From Euclidia mi (lineage: Eukaryota; Arthropoda; Insecta; Lepidoptera; Erebidae): a DNA stretch of 64,000 bases. The translations under genes were made by a program, and so were the position numbers. Under the pieces are notes generated by a model, which did not search any database, was not told the origin of the DNA, and saw nothing but the letters and a program-made list of their open reading frames with translations. This document shows positions 11,449-23,181 of this stretch, in pieces. The DNA lies in NCBI GenBank assembly GCA_944739405.2, contig OX123200.2:9626761-9690760 (forward strand). Reading direction: 5' to 3'. How positions within the stretch are numbered: position 1 is the stretch's first letter; every line of letters starts with the position of its first letter.

Positions 11449-12570
11449 CAATTGTATTACATTTAAATACCTAATACTTGTTTCGTTGTTCGGCAATTAT
11501 ATTCGTGCAAAGCTTAGTCAAACTCACATGCCAGTCCCATTAACGCAGTATGTTAGGCTCTCATATAATTAGGGTCGAGTCAATTATAATATAAGCCAAT
11601 GTTATACGACAGAGGTCGACGTTGAGATTTTACTCACAGGGTATTCTGGTGCCGTTTACATTGGGGTGATTAGGGTTTGTGTAGATACTGAAGGTACAGA
11701 GGTCAGACGGCAGTAGCCTTGTGGAAATCTAATACTTTGTTTAAAACTGTCTAGACTAGAATACGGCTCCATGGCGAAAGTCTTCGATGGAGCTTCATAT
11801 CGCTAGCATAATGACGATGAATGTTATCGGTAGTTATTTTTTATCTTATCTATTCTATCCCAATACTAGGCAAAGGTCTTTCTCATAGTCCTGTATGCGT
11901 CTATGTCCTGTGCCTGCTTAGGCCTGGTTATTTCCTGCCGAAGTTATCTGGATCGTCACTCCATCGTTTTTGGGATGTACCTCTATTCCTCCGTCTGTTG
12001 TGCGGCACCCATTGAGTGACGATTTTTGCCCATCGGCTAGGATGCATCCGAACTCAGTGGCCCGTCCAATCCGACTTTAGATTGGCAGTATTTCGTCCAA
12101 CATTAGCAATACACGTCAGCGATCGCAGAACGGTTGATATTCTTTTAAATACGGTTCTCAAAAGCGAGGGTCTAAAAAGGTTTGCACGTAGTACCATACA
12201 CATACCATATTCTAGTTCAACATTCAGACTGAGTACACACTCGTACGTGAATTAACATTCAGTACAAGCGTCGAGACGACAAAGCAAAGTAACTAAAAGA
12301 AATTCTTTCACGCAATATATTACATACAGACATTCTATTGTACCGATTTTATGATTTTATCTTTTTCAGTGTATGAATTTATATTGAGAATATTTGATCA
12401 AAATGATCCAAAGCAGAGAATGTATCAAATATGAAGTCGTGAATAACGGTGTTAACATTTTCTAAAAATTAAAAATGAATCTTACTGTCCTCTTGGTAAT
12501 AAGCGAACGAAGTTTGTGAGGATGAATGTTGAGATGGACGTTGGTTACCTTTTCACGAAAAACTACTGAA

Positions 12571-12893
12571 AATCCTCCTAGCGTTATCCCAGTTTCAATC
12601 TGGGGTCCGGTTACTAGTCTAACCAGATTTGGCTGAATATTAGTTTTTCCTCAACTCGAAGGGATAGCGATATTCCATGGTTTAGACTGGTTTAGTAGAT
12701 TTAGAGGTACTGACGCCCTATAACGACTGTCAAAGATCTTCATGACAGCCGGGACTGACGGCTTAACGTGTTCTCTGAGGTGGGACTAGCGATCATTGAC
12801 AATTCAATACGCACATAACTCTGTGGATCCGAACCCGATACCCTCTGCACCTATGATACCATCTCCACTTTGCTATCGCTGCCTTTGAACTGA
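12571..12893 (-). mobile_element. tRNA-headed SINE, second body type (minus, complete)
   Basis: On the minus strand it runs from a head with ggcagcgatagc and box B-like gggttcgga, through gccgtcagtcccggctgtc, atgaagatctttgacagtcg, ccttcgagttgagg, to aacgctaggaggat. Copies with the same body are at 25376-25622, 40499-41283 and 45886-46217. Confidence 0.8.
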
Positions 12894-13526
12894 ATACATT
12901 ATGATAAAACTTGTTACACATTTGCTACCGCTCATCGAGATAGCCGACATACACGCAAGTAGAATCAGGTACTTACTAAATATGTTCCGTTTAACGAAAA
13001 TAAAAACCATTTCTTCATTCTTTTAAGGAAAATATTTGAGGCACTATATTTACTCTTGCGTTGCTTACCAGTTTAGCTGCGCCGTCGAGCCTGACGGGTA
13101 GTAATGATCATTTGATCAGGTGTCAAATGCATGCGCTACCCTTCTCAACGTTCGTGTACTACGTTGCTCAAGTTGCTTGCCTATTCACGAGAGAAGAGTT
13201 TAAGGTGAGACCTCATTTTACATCAGTATGGCTAGGCGTGCGACCGTACTCGAATCCACGGTTCGCACATGGCGCTGTGATACCATAGTTTAATTTTCTA
13301 TTTTTTAATCCCGACGCAAACATTGGGATGTTAAGTTTGACGTTTCTGCGGTTCTGTATGTATGTCTGTGACATTGTAGCTTCTAAATATATAGATGTGC
13401 TGATTATGATGCATTTTTAAATTTGAAAGTTGACGTGATCGAGATGGTTTTTAAATTGAATCTTTAGGTTCTGTGTCGGAGGTTACTTAACGGTTTCCAT
13501 GTTATTTTGTATTATATTATAAAGTA
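12894..13526. other. no gene or recognised repeat
   Basis: The open frames here give no recognisable protein and have no splice or codon support. I see nothing else. Confidence 0.45.
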
Positions 13527-13776
13527 ACTGGTCTCGCGGCATAAATGTGCACGTGGGTTTGGGAGATCTCGGGGTCGATTCCCGGGTCGGGCAAAGTGTC
13601 ATTGGGTTTTTCCGTTAGGAAATTCACAGTAGCAGCACGGAGTCTGGTAATGTGTCCTGTACGGCAATAGGGGACGAGCCCCTATTACGTGGGACCTAAA
13701 AAGTTATGGCGAAATGTGGGTGTAATATTACACCTCTGCCTACGCCTTGGTACAGAGGATACAGGCGTGAGTTTAT
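13527..13776 (+). mobile_element. tRNA-headed SINE with LINE-type tail
   Basis: The head reads ggtctcgcggcataaatgtg, then ggggtcgattcccgggtcgg (box B-like), cagtagcagcacggagtctg, ctattacgtgggacctaaaa, gcgaaatgtgggtgta, and the tail ctctgcctacgcc ... ggatacaggcgtgag. A small palindrome aataggggacgagcccctatt has formed inside it. Confidence 0.85.
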
Positions 13777-14199
13777 TAAAAAATATTATAAAGTAAAATT
13801 AGCTTTCATTAGCCGTCATGATATTTGATACACTACAGTACTATACTGATGTTAGTTATGCACACAAAATCACTACGCCACAGAGTACTAACGGTGGCCG
13901 GAGGGTAAGTAAACCATGTCTGTTGTCAAGTTTGTTTAATCGACAAGTTTCTATGCTCCATGCCGCTAGGTCAACAATCAAATTGATGCTCACGGCGAAC
14001 CAGCGGTGAATGTTGACGGCGTGTGGTCAAAAGCCGTGTAGTTTCCAGGCTAGTTCGTCTTTGTGCAAATTGGCTGACTCGACCAGTCAAGATCTAGCTT
14101 CTTACAGAATATAATTACCTCTCTCACCCTGAACATTGAGTTCCTTATCAACGAACATTACGCAAGGCCGGTCTGGGTGTAGGCTGTACACACAGAGTG

Positions 14200-14275
14200 A
14201 TATTGCATCATGTTCTTGGGGAGGCCTATGGACTTCCAGCAGTGGACGTCTTTCGGCTGAGATGATGATAATTAT
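14200..14275 (+). repeat. LINE/SINE 3'-end scrap with GATGATGAT tail
   Basis: Gttcttggggaggcctatgg, ttccagcagtggacgtcttt and cggctgagatgatgata match the 3' end of the LINE at 33887-34070. Confidence 0.6.
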
Positions 14276-14337
14276 CAACGTGCAAAATATCGTATGTATA
14301 TGTACGTAGGTACTTAAATTGTTTACGTTGTTATTTT

Positions 14338-14838
14338 TTACCAGACTTGTATTCTTAATATACCTACTCTTGTACGGGGCCGAGACTTGGACTTCCTACG
14401 CAAAGCAGGAGCGACGACTCAACACATTTCATATGCGCCGTCGGAGAAATATCCTCGGTATTTCGTGGGCACATAAAGTCACCAACGAAAGGGTTCTAGA
14501 AATAGCACAGCTGCCTAGTCTCAGCGCTATCCTTAAACAGAAGCGTTTACAATGGCTAGGGCATGTGCATATAGTATGGAACACTCTCGTTTACCACGAC
14601 AAATTCTTTTAGGGGAAATAGGCCACACAAACTGGGATAAACTCGCTGAAGACAGAATAGAGTGTAGAAAATGCTTAAAAGACGGGCAGAAATGCCATGA
14701 CAAAACCTGGATCAAGATATTGGCAGATAAACGAGCTAGGAGACATACCGCGATCAAAACCCTCACCCTATCGCAATACACATCTGCCCTAGATGTGAAC
14801 GCTCATGTCTATCACAGATTGGCCTACACAGCCACGTG
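14338..14838 (+). pseudogene. LINE C-terminal fragment (same family as 20836-23171)
   Basis: The frame at 14338-14612 encodes LYGAETWTS, a poly-basic stretch, ILGISW and LQWLGHVH. These are the typical post-reverse-transcriptase region of a non-LTR retrotransposon and match the C-terminus of the copy at 20895-21563. A frameshift near 14570 moves the coding to another frame (SRLPRQILLGE, WDKLAEDR), and the final Cys/His finger is degenerate. It lacks the catalytic domains and is dead. Only the last quarter of the protein is present, as expected of 5' truncation during target-primed reverse transcription. Confidence 0.85.
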
Positions 14839-15117
14839 AAAAATGCCACTCACACTAATTAACTGCAACTATAACACTCCACAGATTTTGTTTATATCGT
14901 CTGACATGACGCATAGGCCTTTATATATATTCTGGCAATAGCGACACAGTCTCCGTGAAATTTTGAACTTTACTTAACCGTTATCATGACATACCGCACG
15001 GTGAGAAATAGGCAAACGGACGGATAGCAACGGCTTAATGCAGGCCTGTTTGCACCCCTCAGGTAGGAAACCAAACAATTTGTGCCGATTTCTTATTTTA
15101 TATCGAACTGGAAGATT

Positions 15118-15355
15118 TAACTACCGGTTGGCGTAGCGGGAGTGCAAGCTACTGCTACGCCGATGGTTGCGGGTTCGATTCCCGCTCAAGTCAAACATTA
15201 CTGTGCATGAACATGGATGTTTGTCTTGGTCTGGGTGTTTCTATGTATGTTATGTATGAATTTATGAAAAAAAAAAGGATATATGTATGTTTACCCTTAT
15301 CAAGTACCCATAGTACAAGCTCTCTCTCTTAGTTTGGGTCTAGATGGTGATGTGT
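15118..15355 (+). mobile_element. tRNA-headed SINE (ACCGGTTGGCGTAG family)
   Basis: The head has box A-like ttggcgtagcgggagtgcaa and box B-like gggttcgattcccgc, followed by gcatgaacatggatgtttgt, cttggtctgggtgtttcta, tandem tatgtatgt and tagtttgggtctagatgg. It abuts the 3' end of the LINE at 15362-16560. Box A and box B are both well kept. Confidence 0.75.
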
Positions 15356-15361
15356 GTATGT

Positions 15362-16560
15362 ACATACATACATAGACTCACGCCTGTTTCCCGGAGGGGT
15401 AGGCAGAGACTACGGAACGCCATTTGCAACGATCCTGAGGTATCTCTCTTGCGTCACTCACTCCCATCAGATTCCTCATGCATGCTCTTCTGTTCAGGGT
15501 ACTTCTAACCTGTCCTGTTTTTAGGATGTCTCCAATCTGGTCAGAGAATGTCCGCCTAGGTCTTCCTCTTCGTCCTGACCCATTCACACTTGCCTTGTAT
15601 GTCTGCTTGGTCAATCTTTCGTCATCCATTCTCTCCACGTGCCCAAACCACCTTGGCATAGCTTTCTCGATGCTTGTCACTAAATCTTCTTTTACCCCAC
15701 AAAACTCTCTTATCACATAATTCTTTACTCTGTCAGTCAAAGACACACCACACATACTTTTCAGTGCTCTCATTTCTACAACACTTTCATGACTCTTCTG
15801 CCATACCCAACTTTCACTACCATACATAAGCGTAAGTACTAACACCCCTCTATGCACAGCCAAACGTGCTTTTTTGGACACGTTTTGGCTATTCATAAAC
15901 ACCTTCAGAGCTCCATTCACTTTATTACTTGCATTAACTCTTCTTTCAATATCTTCAACATTCTTACCATCTCTTGTAAACAGCGTACCTAAATATACAA
16001 ACTCATTCACTTGCTCCACTCGTTGTCCATCGATCATAACATTACAAGCCGTAACACATATCTCCTTTTCAAAAGCCATAAGTTTCATTTTACTTACATT
16101 CACTTTCATTCCTTTCCTCTCTAACGCACCATGCATGATTGTTACCATCTCCTGCAACTCCTCTGCTGAATACGCAAGTATAACCTGATCATCAGCATAA
16201 ATACTCTTGCACAGCACTATGTTTCAAATCTTGCAAACAACTGTCCATGAAGAGGTTAAACCTTAGACTATATATTATTAGTAAGGTTAAACAGCCACGG
16301 CGACGCTACACAATACACATCCTTGTCTAACACCTGTGTCGATAGTAAACCAGTCAGTGTATGCCCCGATTATCCTCACACGAGCTCTAGAATCCTCATA
16401 AAGGGATTTCAGTGTGTGTATGTGGTAGAATATTAACTGTTTGTACCTGATGTTTTTGCAACTTCGAGCAATGTCGCATCCTATGAGCCTCACAGAACAT
16501 ACATGCGAAACATCGCGTTTCATCGTCACCGCGCGTTGTCTGTCAGCTAGTCAGTTGTCT
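15362..16560 (-). pseudogene. 5'-truncated LINE with YADD reverse transcriptase motif
   Basis: The open frame at 16217-15378 (279 aa) begins just before the YADD catalytic motif (residues 8-11). It continues through the thumb (VNVSKMKLMAF), FVYLGTLFT, the C-terminal LMYGSESW and RWFGHVERMDDERL, and ends RGRPRRTFSDQI ... AYPSGKQA-stop. Another frame at 16529-16287 has GAYTDWF and TGVRQGCVL, the motif just before YADD, so a frameshift separates them. The 3' untranslated region is almost absent: the stop codon is followed by gtctatgtatgtatgta. Upstream domains, including the endonuclease, are missing. The final codons supply the same sequence as the tail of the LINE-tailed SINE family of this window. 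Confidence 0.88.
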
Positions 16561-16867
16561 GCCAAGAATTAAATGTAGGTATACAGATGATGACTGATAA
16601 GCTTTGTCAGTAACACGTACTTTGAAAATACTCGTAGAGAGGGCAACAAATACAGGTCTGGCAAATCAATTAAAATGAAACTGAAAGATAATGGTAATAT
16701 TCAAAGTTAACAATCTGTAATTCTGCTGACATTTTAGTTTATATAAAATAGTAGTTTATTAACGGTTACGATGTGGCTGGCTTAAATAAGTAGGGACATT
16801 TGTTAAAGCTCAGCTCCATTAGGATTAAACTAATCGACTTCACTGAGTTTGTTTTAAAACTAAGCCT

Positions 16868-17062
16868 TGTAATCTAGTATACGTCGCCAGCGGCTTCGCC
16901 CGCGTCAATTATACATATAGGTAAACCTTCCTCTTCAATCATTCTATCTATTAAAAAACCTCATTATTTATTATCCGTTGCGTAGTTTTAAAGATTTAAG
17001 CATGCATAGGGACAGACAGACAGAAGACAGACTTTGTTTTATACTATGTAGTGATTCACAGT
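16868..17062 (+). repeat. interspersed repeat at the edge of duplication B
   Basis: It contains gcggcttcgcccgcgtcaat, gcgtagttttaaagatttaa, gcatgcatagggacagacag and ends tttatactatgtagtgat, a common class of short insect repeat. Its end falls next to the first base where duplication copy B can be recognised. Confidence 0.55.
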
Positions 17063-17566
17063 GAAGGCATCATTCTGTAAAACGACAATCTCTGCAAAAT
17101 GCACTTAAATGCTATAATACGTTGGCATAATATACTGAAAGACTTTTTAATGTGATTATTTCAATGGATGAAAGTATTTGTACTGCATAATAATGATGTA
17201 ATTTTAAAGACAATTATATCAATAAACTCCGTATCGGAGGAAAGTTGCGCATGTTCGATCAACGGACACAAAGCGAACCCACACTCAAAAGAACATTGTG
17301 TGTATCACACAAAATGTCTAACCATGTTAGTTTGAACTGATCGAGTACACAGCACTCGGCGTAATACTCACTAAACGGTAGGTGACTAAATAAACCATTA
17401 CACCGTCCGTATATTCTGGTTGTTGGTAAGGCTTTTTTAAATCAAAGCACTGTTCCTTAATTAGTTGGTAGAATTAATATTTTTATGAAAATGCGGATCC
17501 TCAATTACCTACTATTGACTACTCTCTTACGCACTTTTTGCGCTTCAACTAAAAACTTAGCTAAAA

Positions 17567-17626
17567 CTAAACAAATAAATAATCATCATCTGAAATTTAT
17601 CAGATGATCATTATTTATTTGTTTAG
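17567..17626. repeat. AT-rich hairpin, copy B
   Basis: This is the counterpart of 791-850. The outer arms ctaaacaaataaataat and attatttatttgtttag pair fully. Confidence 0.7.
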
Positions 17627-18670
17627 TTTTGGAGATTTGCAATGTTCAGCGTTCCTGCTTTGTTATAGTTATAATAATCCTACGACGCCAAACTATATTG
17701 ATTAATTAAGGGCATCTCAATTATATGCAGCATATTGATTTTACGTCAACACTCAACATATAAACAAACTTCTGTCCCGGTGGGCTCAAAACGCAATGTA
17801 AATTAAAAACTTTTTGATTAAATAAGCAGAATTTACGATAGGTACGCCCGCCGTTTCATTTGCTTCGAAATTTCGGACTCCGACGTTTAAAAATAACGTT
17901 TCAAACAAAGTTACGGAGCAAGATGAATGACTTGCTGTTTTTGTGTTGCTACTGGTTTTATTTTAGCAATTTCGAAGCAAAACGAGATATTACTGCAAAG
18001 GAATGATGCCAGTTTTTAGCACTTGCGTAGACGATAAAAGATTTTGAGAGCATGAAATTACCGTCTGAATAGTTTTCTATATGCGCTACGTGTTCATGAA
18101 TGCTTTAACCGTGTTGGTGGCTATGATTCTAGAATTCTATTTTAATTTTTAAATGGTTTATCGAATTAAGTTTTATTCTTTTTAGATAGATAATGCTTTA
18201 TTGTACATCATACACAGTAATTTTACAGAGACAAGAAAGATAGAGTTTTTTATTATGCAACTATACCTATACCTACACAAACACAACTGCAGGGATTGTT
18301 CGTTTCACCTGAAAACATTAACAGTACAACAAGTATGTGCATCGGGAATATTGGCACTGGGTTTTATTAGGTTTGAATGTTTTAGCAGTACGATTGCTGT
18401 AATTTTGTATTTTCTGGTCTGAGCCCAATGCACACACAGCATGTCAATGAATAGTATAACACAATACGACGGGCCAATGGATACCTATAGTATCCCGCAG
18501 CATGCCAAATGATCTAACGTAATAATTGTCGGCGATTCGCAAAACCGGCTAGATTCACCTTTATTTCATCACAGCACTCAGAGTCTCTTAATGTCATGAA
18601 GTACCTAATTAAACTAATGTCATGAAGTAAGCAGTGTGTCGCGGCAATATTCGGAGAAGGGAATGTGCGG

Positions 18671-18970
18671 TCAATAAATATAGATTTGCATAGAAGCGCA
18701 GTTCTTAAGGATTTCGTGTGCCGATTCTAAGTGGAGACTGTCTCCAGTTTAGTTCGTAGTTGGCGCCGTTGGCGGCGCTGGCGTAGTTGTCCGTCTCTCT
18801 TGCTCTCGTAGTTAAGATACACAGGAGGAACGTTCGTCTCTCTTGCTCTCGTAGAGACAGCTGTCACAGCGCGACTGCCACGCCACCAAGCGGCAATTTG
18901 GGTCACAGAAAGTTTGTCCTAAGAGCGCCCATAGGAAATGCGCCTCTATGTAAATATCTGGCTCTTGGCT
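18671..18970. mobile_element. ~300-bp insertion of unknown class
   Basis: Copy A (1855-1875) runs through this point with gaaggcaaggcgcggttgcg, while copy B has about 300 extra bases. The word gcggt flanks both sides and may be the target duplication. The insert has a repeated tctctcttgctctcgtag (twice, near 18795 and 18837) and ends in ggctcttggctcttgg. It is non-coding and I do not recognise the family. Confidence 0.65.
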
Positions 18971-19340
18971 CTTGGCGCGGTTGCGTCATTCAATTGAATT
19001 GTACAAAATTGTCAGAAACACAAGAACAAAATAAGTAGCTTATCTTGATTTCTTTTTATGTTTTGTCTCGAGCTTTCTACTACGGGGCACCTCCTGTTTT
19101 TGTTGGCTTGTAAATTGTAATGCGTGGGTCGATTAAGGTCGATCACAACTAAAAATCAGCGTTGTGAAGTGTATTAAATTACTGCACAGATTTAATACTT
19201 TAAGTAAAACTTGTTTATAGGTAGAAAGTATATAAAAAAATAGTAACTGTAGGTATACAAAATGTCAATATTGCATCAATAAACTTTCACTATAAAAATC
19301 TGTTCTATATATTACTTATTAACTTATTACAAAACAAACA

Positions 19341-19573
19341 GTCCGTGTGGTGACGGATTAAGAATACGGAACGTCGCCACCCCATATCATCCCATGGGTG
19401 TCGTAAGAGCCGACAGAGGGAGCATACTATACAGAGAACAGCACTGTAAGAGAAGGAAAACTTGATACAAACCCTATGCCAACCCGTTTGGTCAACGTGG
19501 TATAGTAGGCCAATTCCTCCTTTCAAAGGAGAGGCCTAGTCCAGCAGTGGACTGTTAAAGGCTGATGATGAAT
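19341..19573 (+). mobile_element. retroposon with GATGATG tail, 10-bp target duplication
   Basis: It is absent from copy A (2160-2190), so the insertion is certain. The flanks are aaaacaaaca on both sides (19331-19340 and 19574-19583). It starts gtccgtgtggtgacggatta and ends ctgttaaaggctgatgatga. A family-wide start at the same word in several copies argues that this may be the true 5' end rather than random truncation. Confidence 0.9.
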
Positions 19574-19928
19574 AAAACAAACATCTGTTGTTAAAAGAGC
19601 AAATGGCGAGCGAGATATAATTTGTGCCCATGGGGGAATTGAGGAAAATGTCCGAGGTCAATCGAAATATAATTACTTTGGTCAGAGACAGACGGTGTTA
19701 TTCTATCGATAAATATTTGTAGGGGCTTGTTCTCGGTACAGTGAATTCGTGTCGAAGGCACATCCCTAGGGATTGCTCAATAAAGCCCTTTTAGATTCAA
19801 TGTTTTTCTGAGACTCTGATTCTGTAAGTAACTGTACAACTTGTTGAATGTAAAGGCTTAGGGTTAGTTTAGATTAAGGAGCGAGTGCCATTTCAGCACA
19901 AGTAATGGCTATCCTAATGGCTCTAAGG

Positions 19929-20240
19929 GCAGCGATAGCCTAGTGGAGAGACCGACAGACTGCTACGTAGAGGGACCGGGTTCGAATTCACGACGCGGAC
20001 CAATGACTTTTCGGAGTTATGTGCGTATTACATTGTTAATTATCGCTTGCTAAACGGTGAAGGAAAACATCGTGAGGAAACCTGCATGTTTGAGAGTTCT
20101 CCATAATGTTCTGGAAAAACATTTGAAGTCTGCCAACCCGCACTAGGCCAGCGTGGTGGACTATGGCCTTACCCTTCTCATAGTGAGAAGTGCCCGTGCC
20201 CAGCAGTGGGATAGTTTATATACAAGGCTGATGATGATAA
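19929..20240 (+). mobile_element. tRNA-headed SINE, GATGATGAT tail (copy in duplication B)
   Basis: This is the duplicated counterpart of 2526-2837. Box A-like tagcctagtgg and box B-like gggttcgaattc are better kept than in copy A. Confidence 0.85.
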
Positions 20241-20591
20241 ATGGCTATCCTTATAAAGTTTCACAAAGTAAATAAGATAGCATCCACGTTACTCATTATT
20301 CTTTAAATTCACTTTTGTATTTGCTTGATGCCACCAAATTTTACTAAAAGCTCTATAGGTTTGTGTAGCCAATTTTTATGTATGTGCGCAAGTTACAGTG
20401 TACAGGCGATAAATTTTGATGACAGCCAAATAAGTTTATTCAGACATAAGGTATTAAGGTCGTATTTCAGACCACCTTTAGATAAACGTTATCGGTTGCG
20501 CCCTGTAATGTAACTGGGTAACTTAATCTGTTCGGATGTGTGACGACGACTGAATGAGTTCGCGCAGCCGTGTGCAATGCGATGCGCATTA

Positions 20592-20835
20592 TACTTTTAT
20601 GGACTCACGCCTATATCCCCGAAGGGGTAGGCAGAGCCGTGAATTTTTAAGACCCACGTAATAGAGGGCGAGCCTATTGCCGTTACCGGGCACATCACCA
20701 GACTCCGTGCTGCTACAGAGAATTTGGGAAAACTCAGTAACACTTTTGCCTGACTTTGCCTGACCCGGGAATCGAACCCGGGACCTCCGATCAGCAGTCG
20801 CATACGCTATCCACTGGACCACGGAGGCAGTCTCG
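20592..20835 (-). mobile_element. tRNA-headed SINE with LINE-type tail (minus, full length)
   Basis: On the minus strand: gactgcctccgtggtccagt, box A-like tggtccagtggatagcg, box B-like gggttcgattcccggg, gtagcagcacggagtctggt, caataggctcgccctctatt, and the tail ctctgcctaccccttcgggg. It sits against the 3' end of the LINE at 20836-23171, between that LINE and the duplicated host sequence. Confidence 0.88.
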
Positions 20836-23171
20836 CATTTATAGTCTAGTGGCCTTTTCATCTATATTCAGATGGTTTACGCAGTGATTGTAAATTATTG
20901 CAGACACTTCTTCTGATGACTGTACAAGCCAATTCTGGAGCGGCAAGATCGACCGCATCCAGAACATATGTGCAATGTGTTTGGTGGGTTTGATGGAAGA
21001 TTGTCACTTTGGTGCCGTTTGGCCCTAGTGTCGGCAAGCCTGTCGAACCACTCTGTGTCATGGCGCTTTATACCCTGTGCAACTAGATATCTCCACTGGT
21101 CCCTATCTTCAGCAAGCTTCTCCCATACGCTATGCTTGATGTTGAACGTGGCCATGTCACGCTTGACGCAGTCCTTAAAGCGAAGCAGCGGGCGCCCAAT
21201 TTTTCTCTTTGCATCGGCTACGGTACCCAGCATGACCTGCCTCGGCAGTCTGGAAGCATCCATGCGTTGCACATGCCCCAGCCACCGTAGTCGTCGCTGT
21301 TTAAGCAGCGCAGTTAAGCTGGGAAGCCGCGCTTTGGCGAGGACTGCCTCGTTCGTGACCCGGTCCTTCCACGTTATGCCCAAAATACGGCGCACGCAAC
21401 GCATGTGGAAAGCGTTGCGCCGACGTTCATGTTTGGCGTTCGAGGTCCATGTCTCAGCTCCGTACAAGAGTATGCTGAGAATGCACACTTGGTAGACCAA
21501 TATTTTGGTTCTAGCGGTTAGGTGGTTGTTTTCCCATACTCTTGAACGTAGCCACCCGAACATAGTGGCCGCCTTACCTATGCGAGTGTCGATCTCCGCA
21601 TTGAGCGAGAGATTGCTTGTATTGTAACGGTCGAGCCAAGGTAGGAGAACTTGTCGACTACGTCTAAAGGGGCGCCACTCAGTAAAATAACTGGTTTTTG
21701 AGCAAAACCTTGGGCGAGTATTACAGTTTTCCTGGCGTTGATGGACATGGAAAACAGACTACATGCATGGGAAAACTTATCCATCATAGTTTGCAGCTCC
21801 GAAGGGGACGTTGCAACAAAAGCGGCGTCATCAGCAAAAAGAAGACTGTCCGCGTATAGGTCTTCCCGGTTGCGCTTAGATCTTTGTAGGAAAATATTGT
21901 AGAGTTTCCCATCGGCTCTCGTATGGAGATGGACACCTTGTTGGTTTTCACCAAAGGCAACTTTTAAAATCAAAGAAAAGAAAATCCCAAACAGGGTAGG
22001 AGCCAAAACGCAACCTTGACGCACGCCTCTGCGCATGTCAAAAGGCTCGGACAAGTCACCCTTGAAGACCACAGATCCTTTCATTTCCTGATGGAATGAT
22101 TTGATGAGACTAAGTAGTTTCGGCGGACAGCCTACCCTCACGAGTGCCTCATAAAGACCCTCCCTGCTAACAGCGTCGAAGGCCTTATTAAGGTCCACGA
22201 ACGCTATCAAGACAGGAGTCTGCTGCTCTCTGCATTTCTCTTGATTCTGGCGTAGCGTAAATATCATATCTATTGTTGATCGCCCGGCCCGGAACCCGCA
22301 TTGGGACTCAGGATAGATGCGGTCAGCAAGATGTTGTAGTTTCTTAAGAAGTACTCGACCTATGAGCTTGCCGACGATACTGAGAAGGGATATACCGCGA
22401 TATGAGTTACAGTCGCCGCGGTCACCTTTGCCTTTGTAAAGGGTGACAATATTGGCATCGCGCATATCCTGAGGTACCGTACCCTCGGACCAACACTTTA
22501 CTAAAAGATTATGCAGGAGCGGAGCTACGAAGTCGAATTTGAGGATCTCTGGATATATGGAGTCTCCACCAGGACTTTTGCCGCACTTGAGTTGTCGTAT
22601 GGCGCTATGGAGATCTTCCAGTGTGGGTTCGTCGTCTAGCTCGTACCATGTTGCCCATTCAGGAATTTGGTCTATAGCTTCGGGCCGTAAGTTTACTGGT
22701 TGTGAGTAAAGACTGGTGTAATGTTCGACCCATCTTTGTAGCTGACGCTTGCTGTCCTTGATGATCCTTCCATCAGGTTCCCTCAGAAGGGCAATCTTGC
22801 TAGGAACAGGGCCGAGAGCCTTTTTTATACCCGAATATACTCCACTGAAATTACCCGAATCAGCGCATAGCTGGATGTTACGGCAGAGTTCAAGCCAGTA
22901 TTTATTTGAAAAGAAACGACAGTTTCGCTGCAGTACCGACTTGGCCCTTGTAAGTTCAGTTCGAGTGGCAGGAGACGGGTTCAAGCGGTGATTTAAAGCG
23001 GCAACTCGTTTAGAGTCAAGCAGGGGTTGTAATTGCTCGATGTTGTCGGCGAACCAGTCCTCAGTCCTTGCTTTCTGGTATCCGAAAGATTTGCTTGCGG
23101 TCTCTGAGAGAGTTCTTTTGACACGATCCCACTCATCCTGAAGCGACACATCTTGGTCCCAAAGTGAAGCC
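20836..23171 (-). pseudogene. 5'-truncated LINE: reverse transcriptase plus C-terminal zinc finger
   Basis: The 523-aa frame at 23149-21578 carries the reverse transcriptase: GKSPGGDSI, YRGISLL, FRAGRSTIDMIF, the palm motif FVDLNKAFDAV, GVRQGCVLAPTLF and the catalytic FADDAAFVA. A frameshift near 21640 moves the thumb and tail into the frame ending at 20895, with LLYGAETWTS, RLRWLGHVQRMD and a terminal CSGC ... H-x4-C finger. No endonuclease domain is present; the element stops at about 23171, a normal 5' truncation. It is inserted in duplication copy B only, so it is younger than the duplication. The clade is not assigned. A shorter dead copy is at 14338-14838. Confidence 0.92.
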
Positions 23172-23181
23172 TATATACAAT

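Noticed and set aside
15478..16188. Plus-strand open frames of 80 and 104 codons
   Set aside because: They lie antisense to the LINE frame with the YADD motif and show only its complement.
20968..21495. 175-codon open frame on the plus strand
   Set aside because: It is the mirror of the LINE coding frame on the minus strand, whose motifs are clear.
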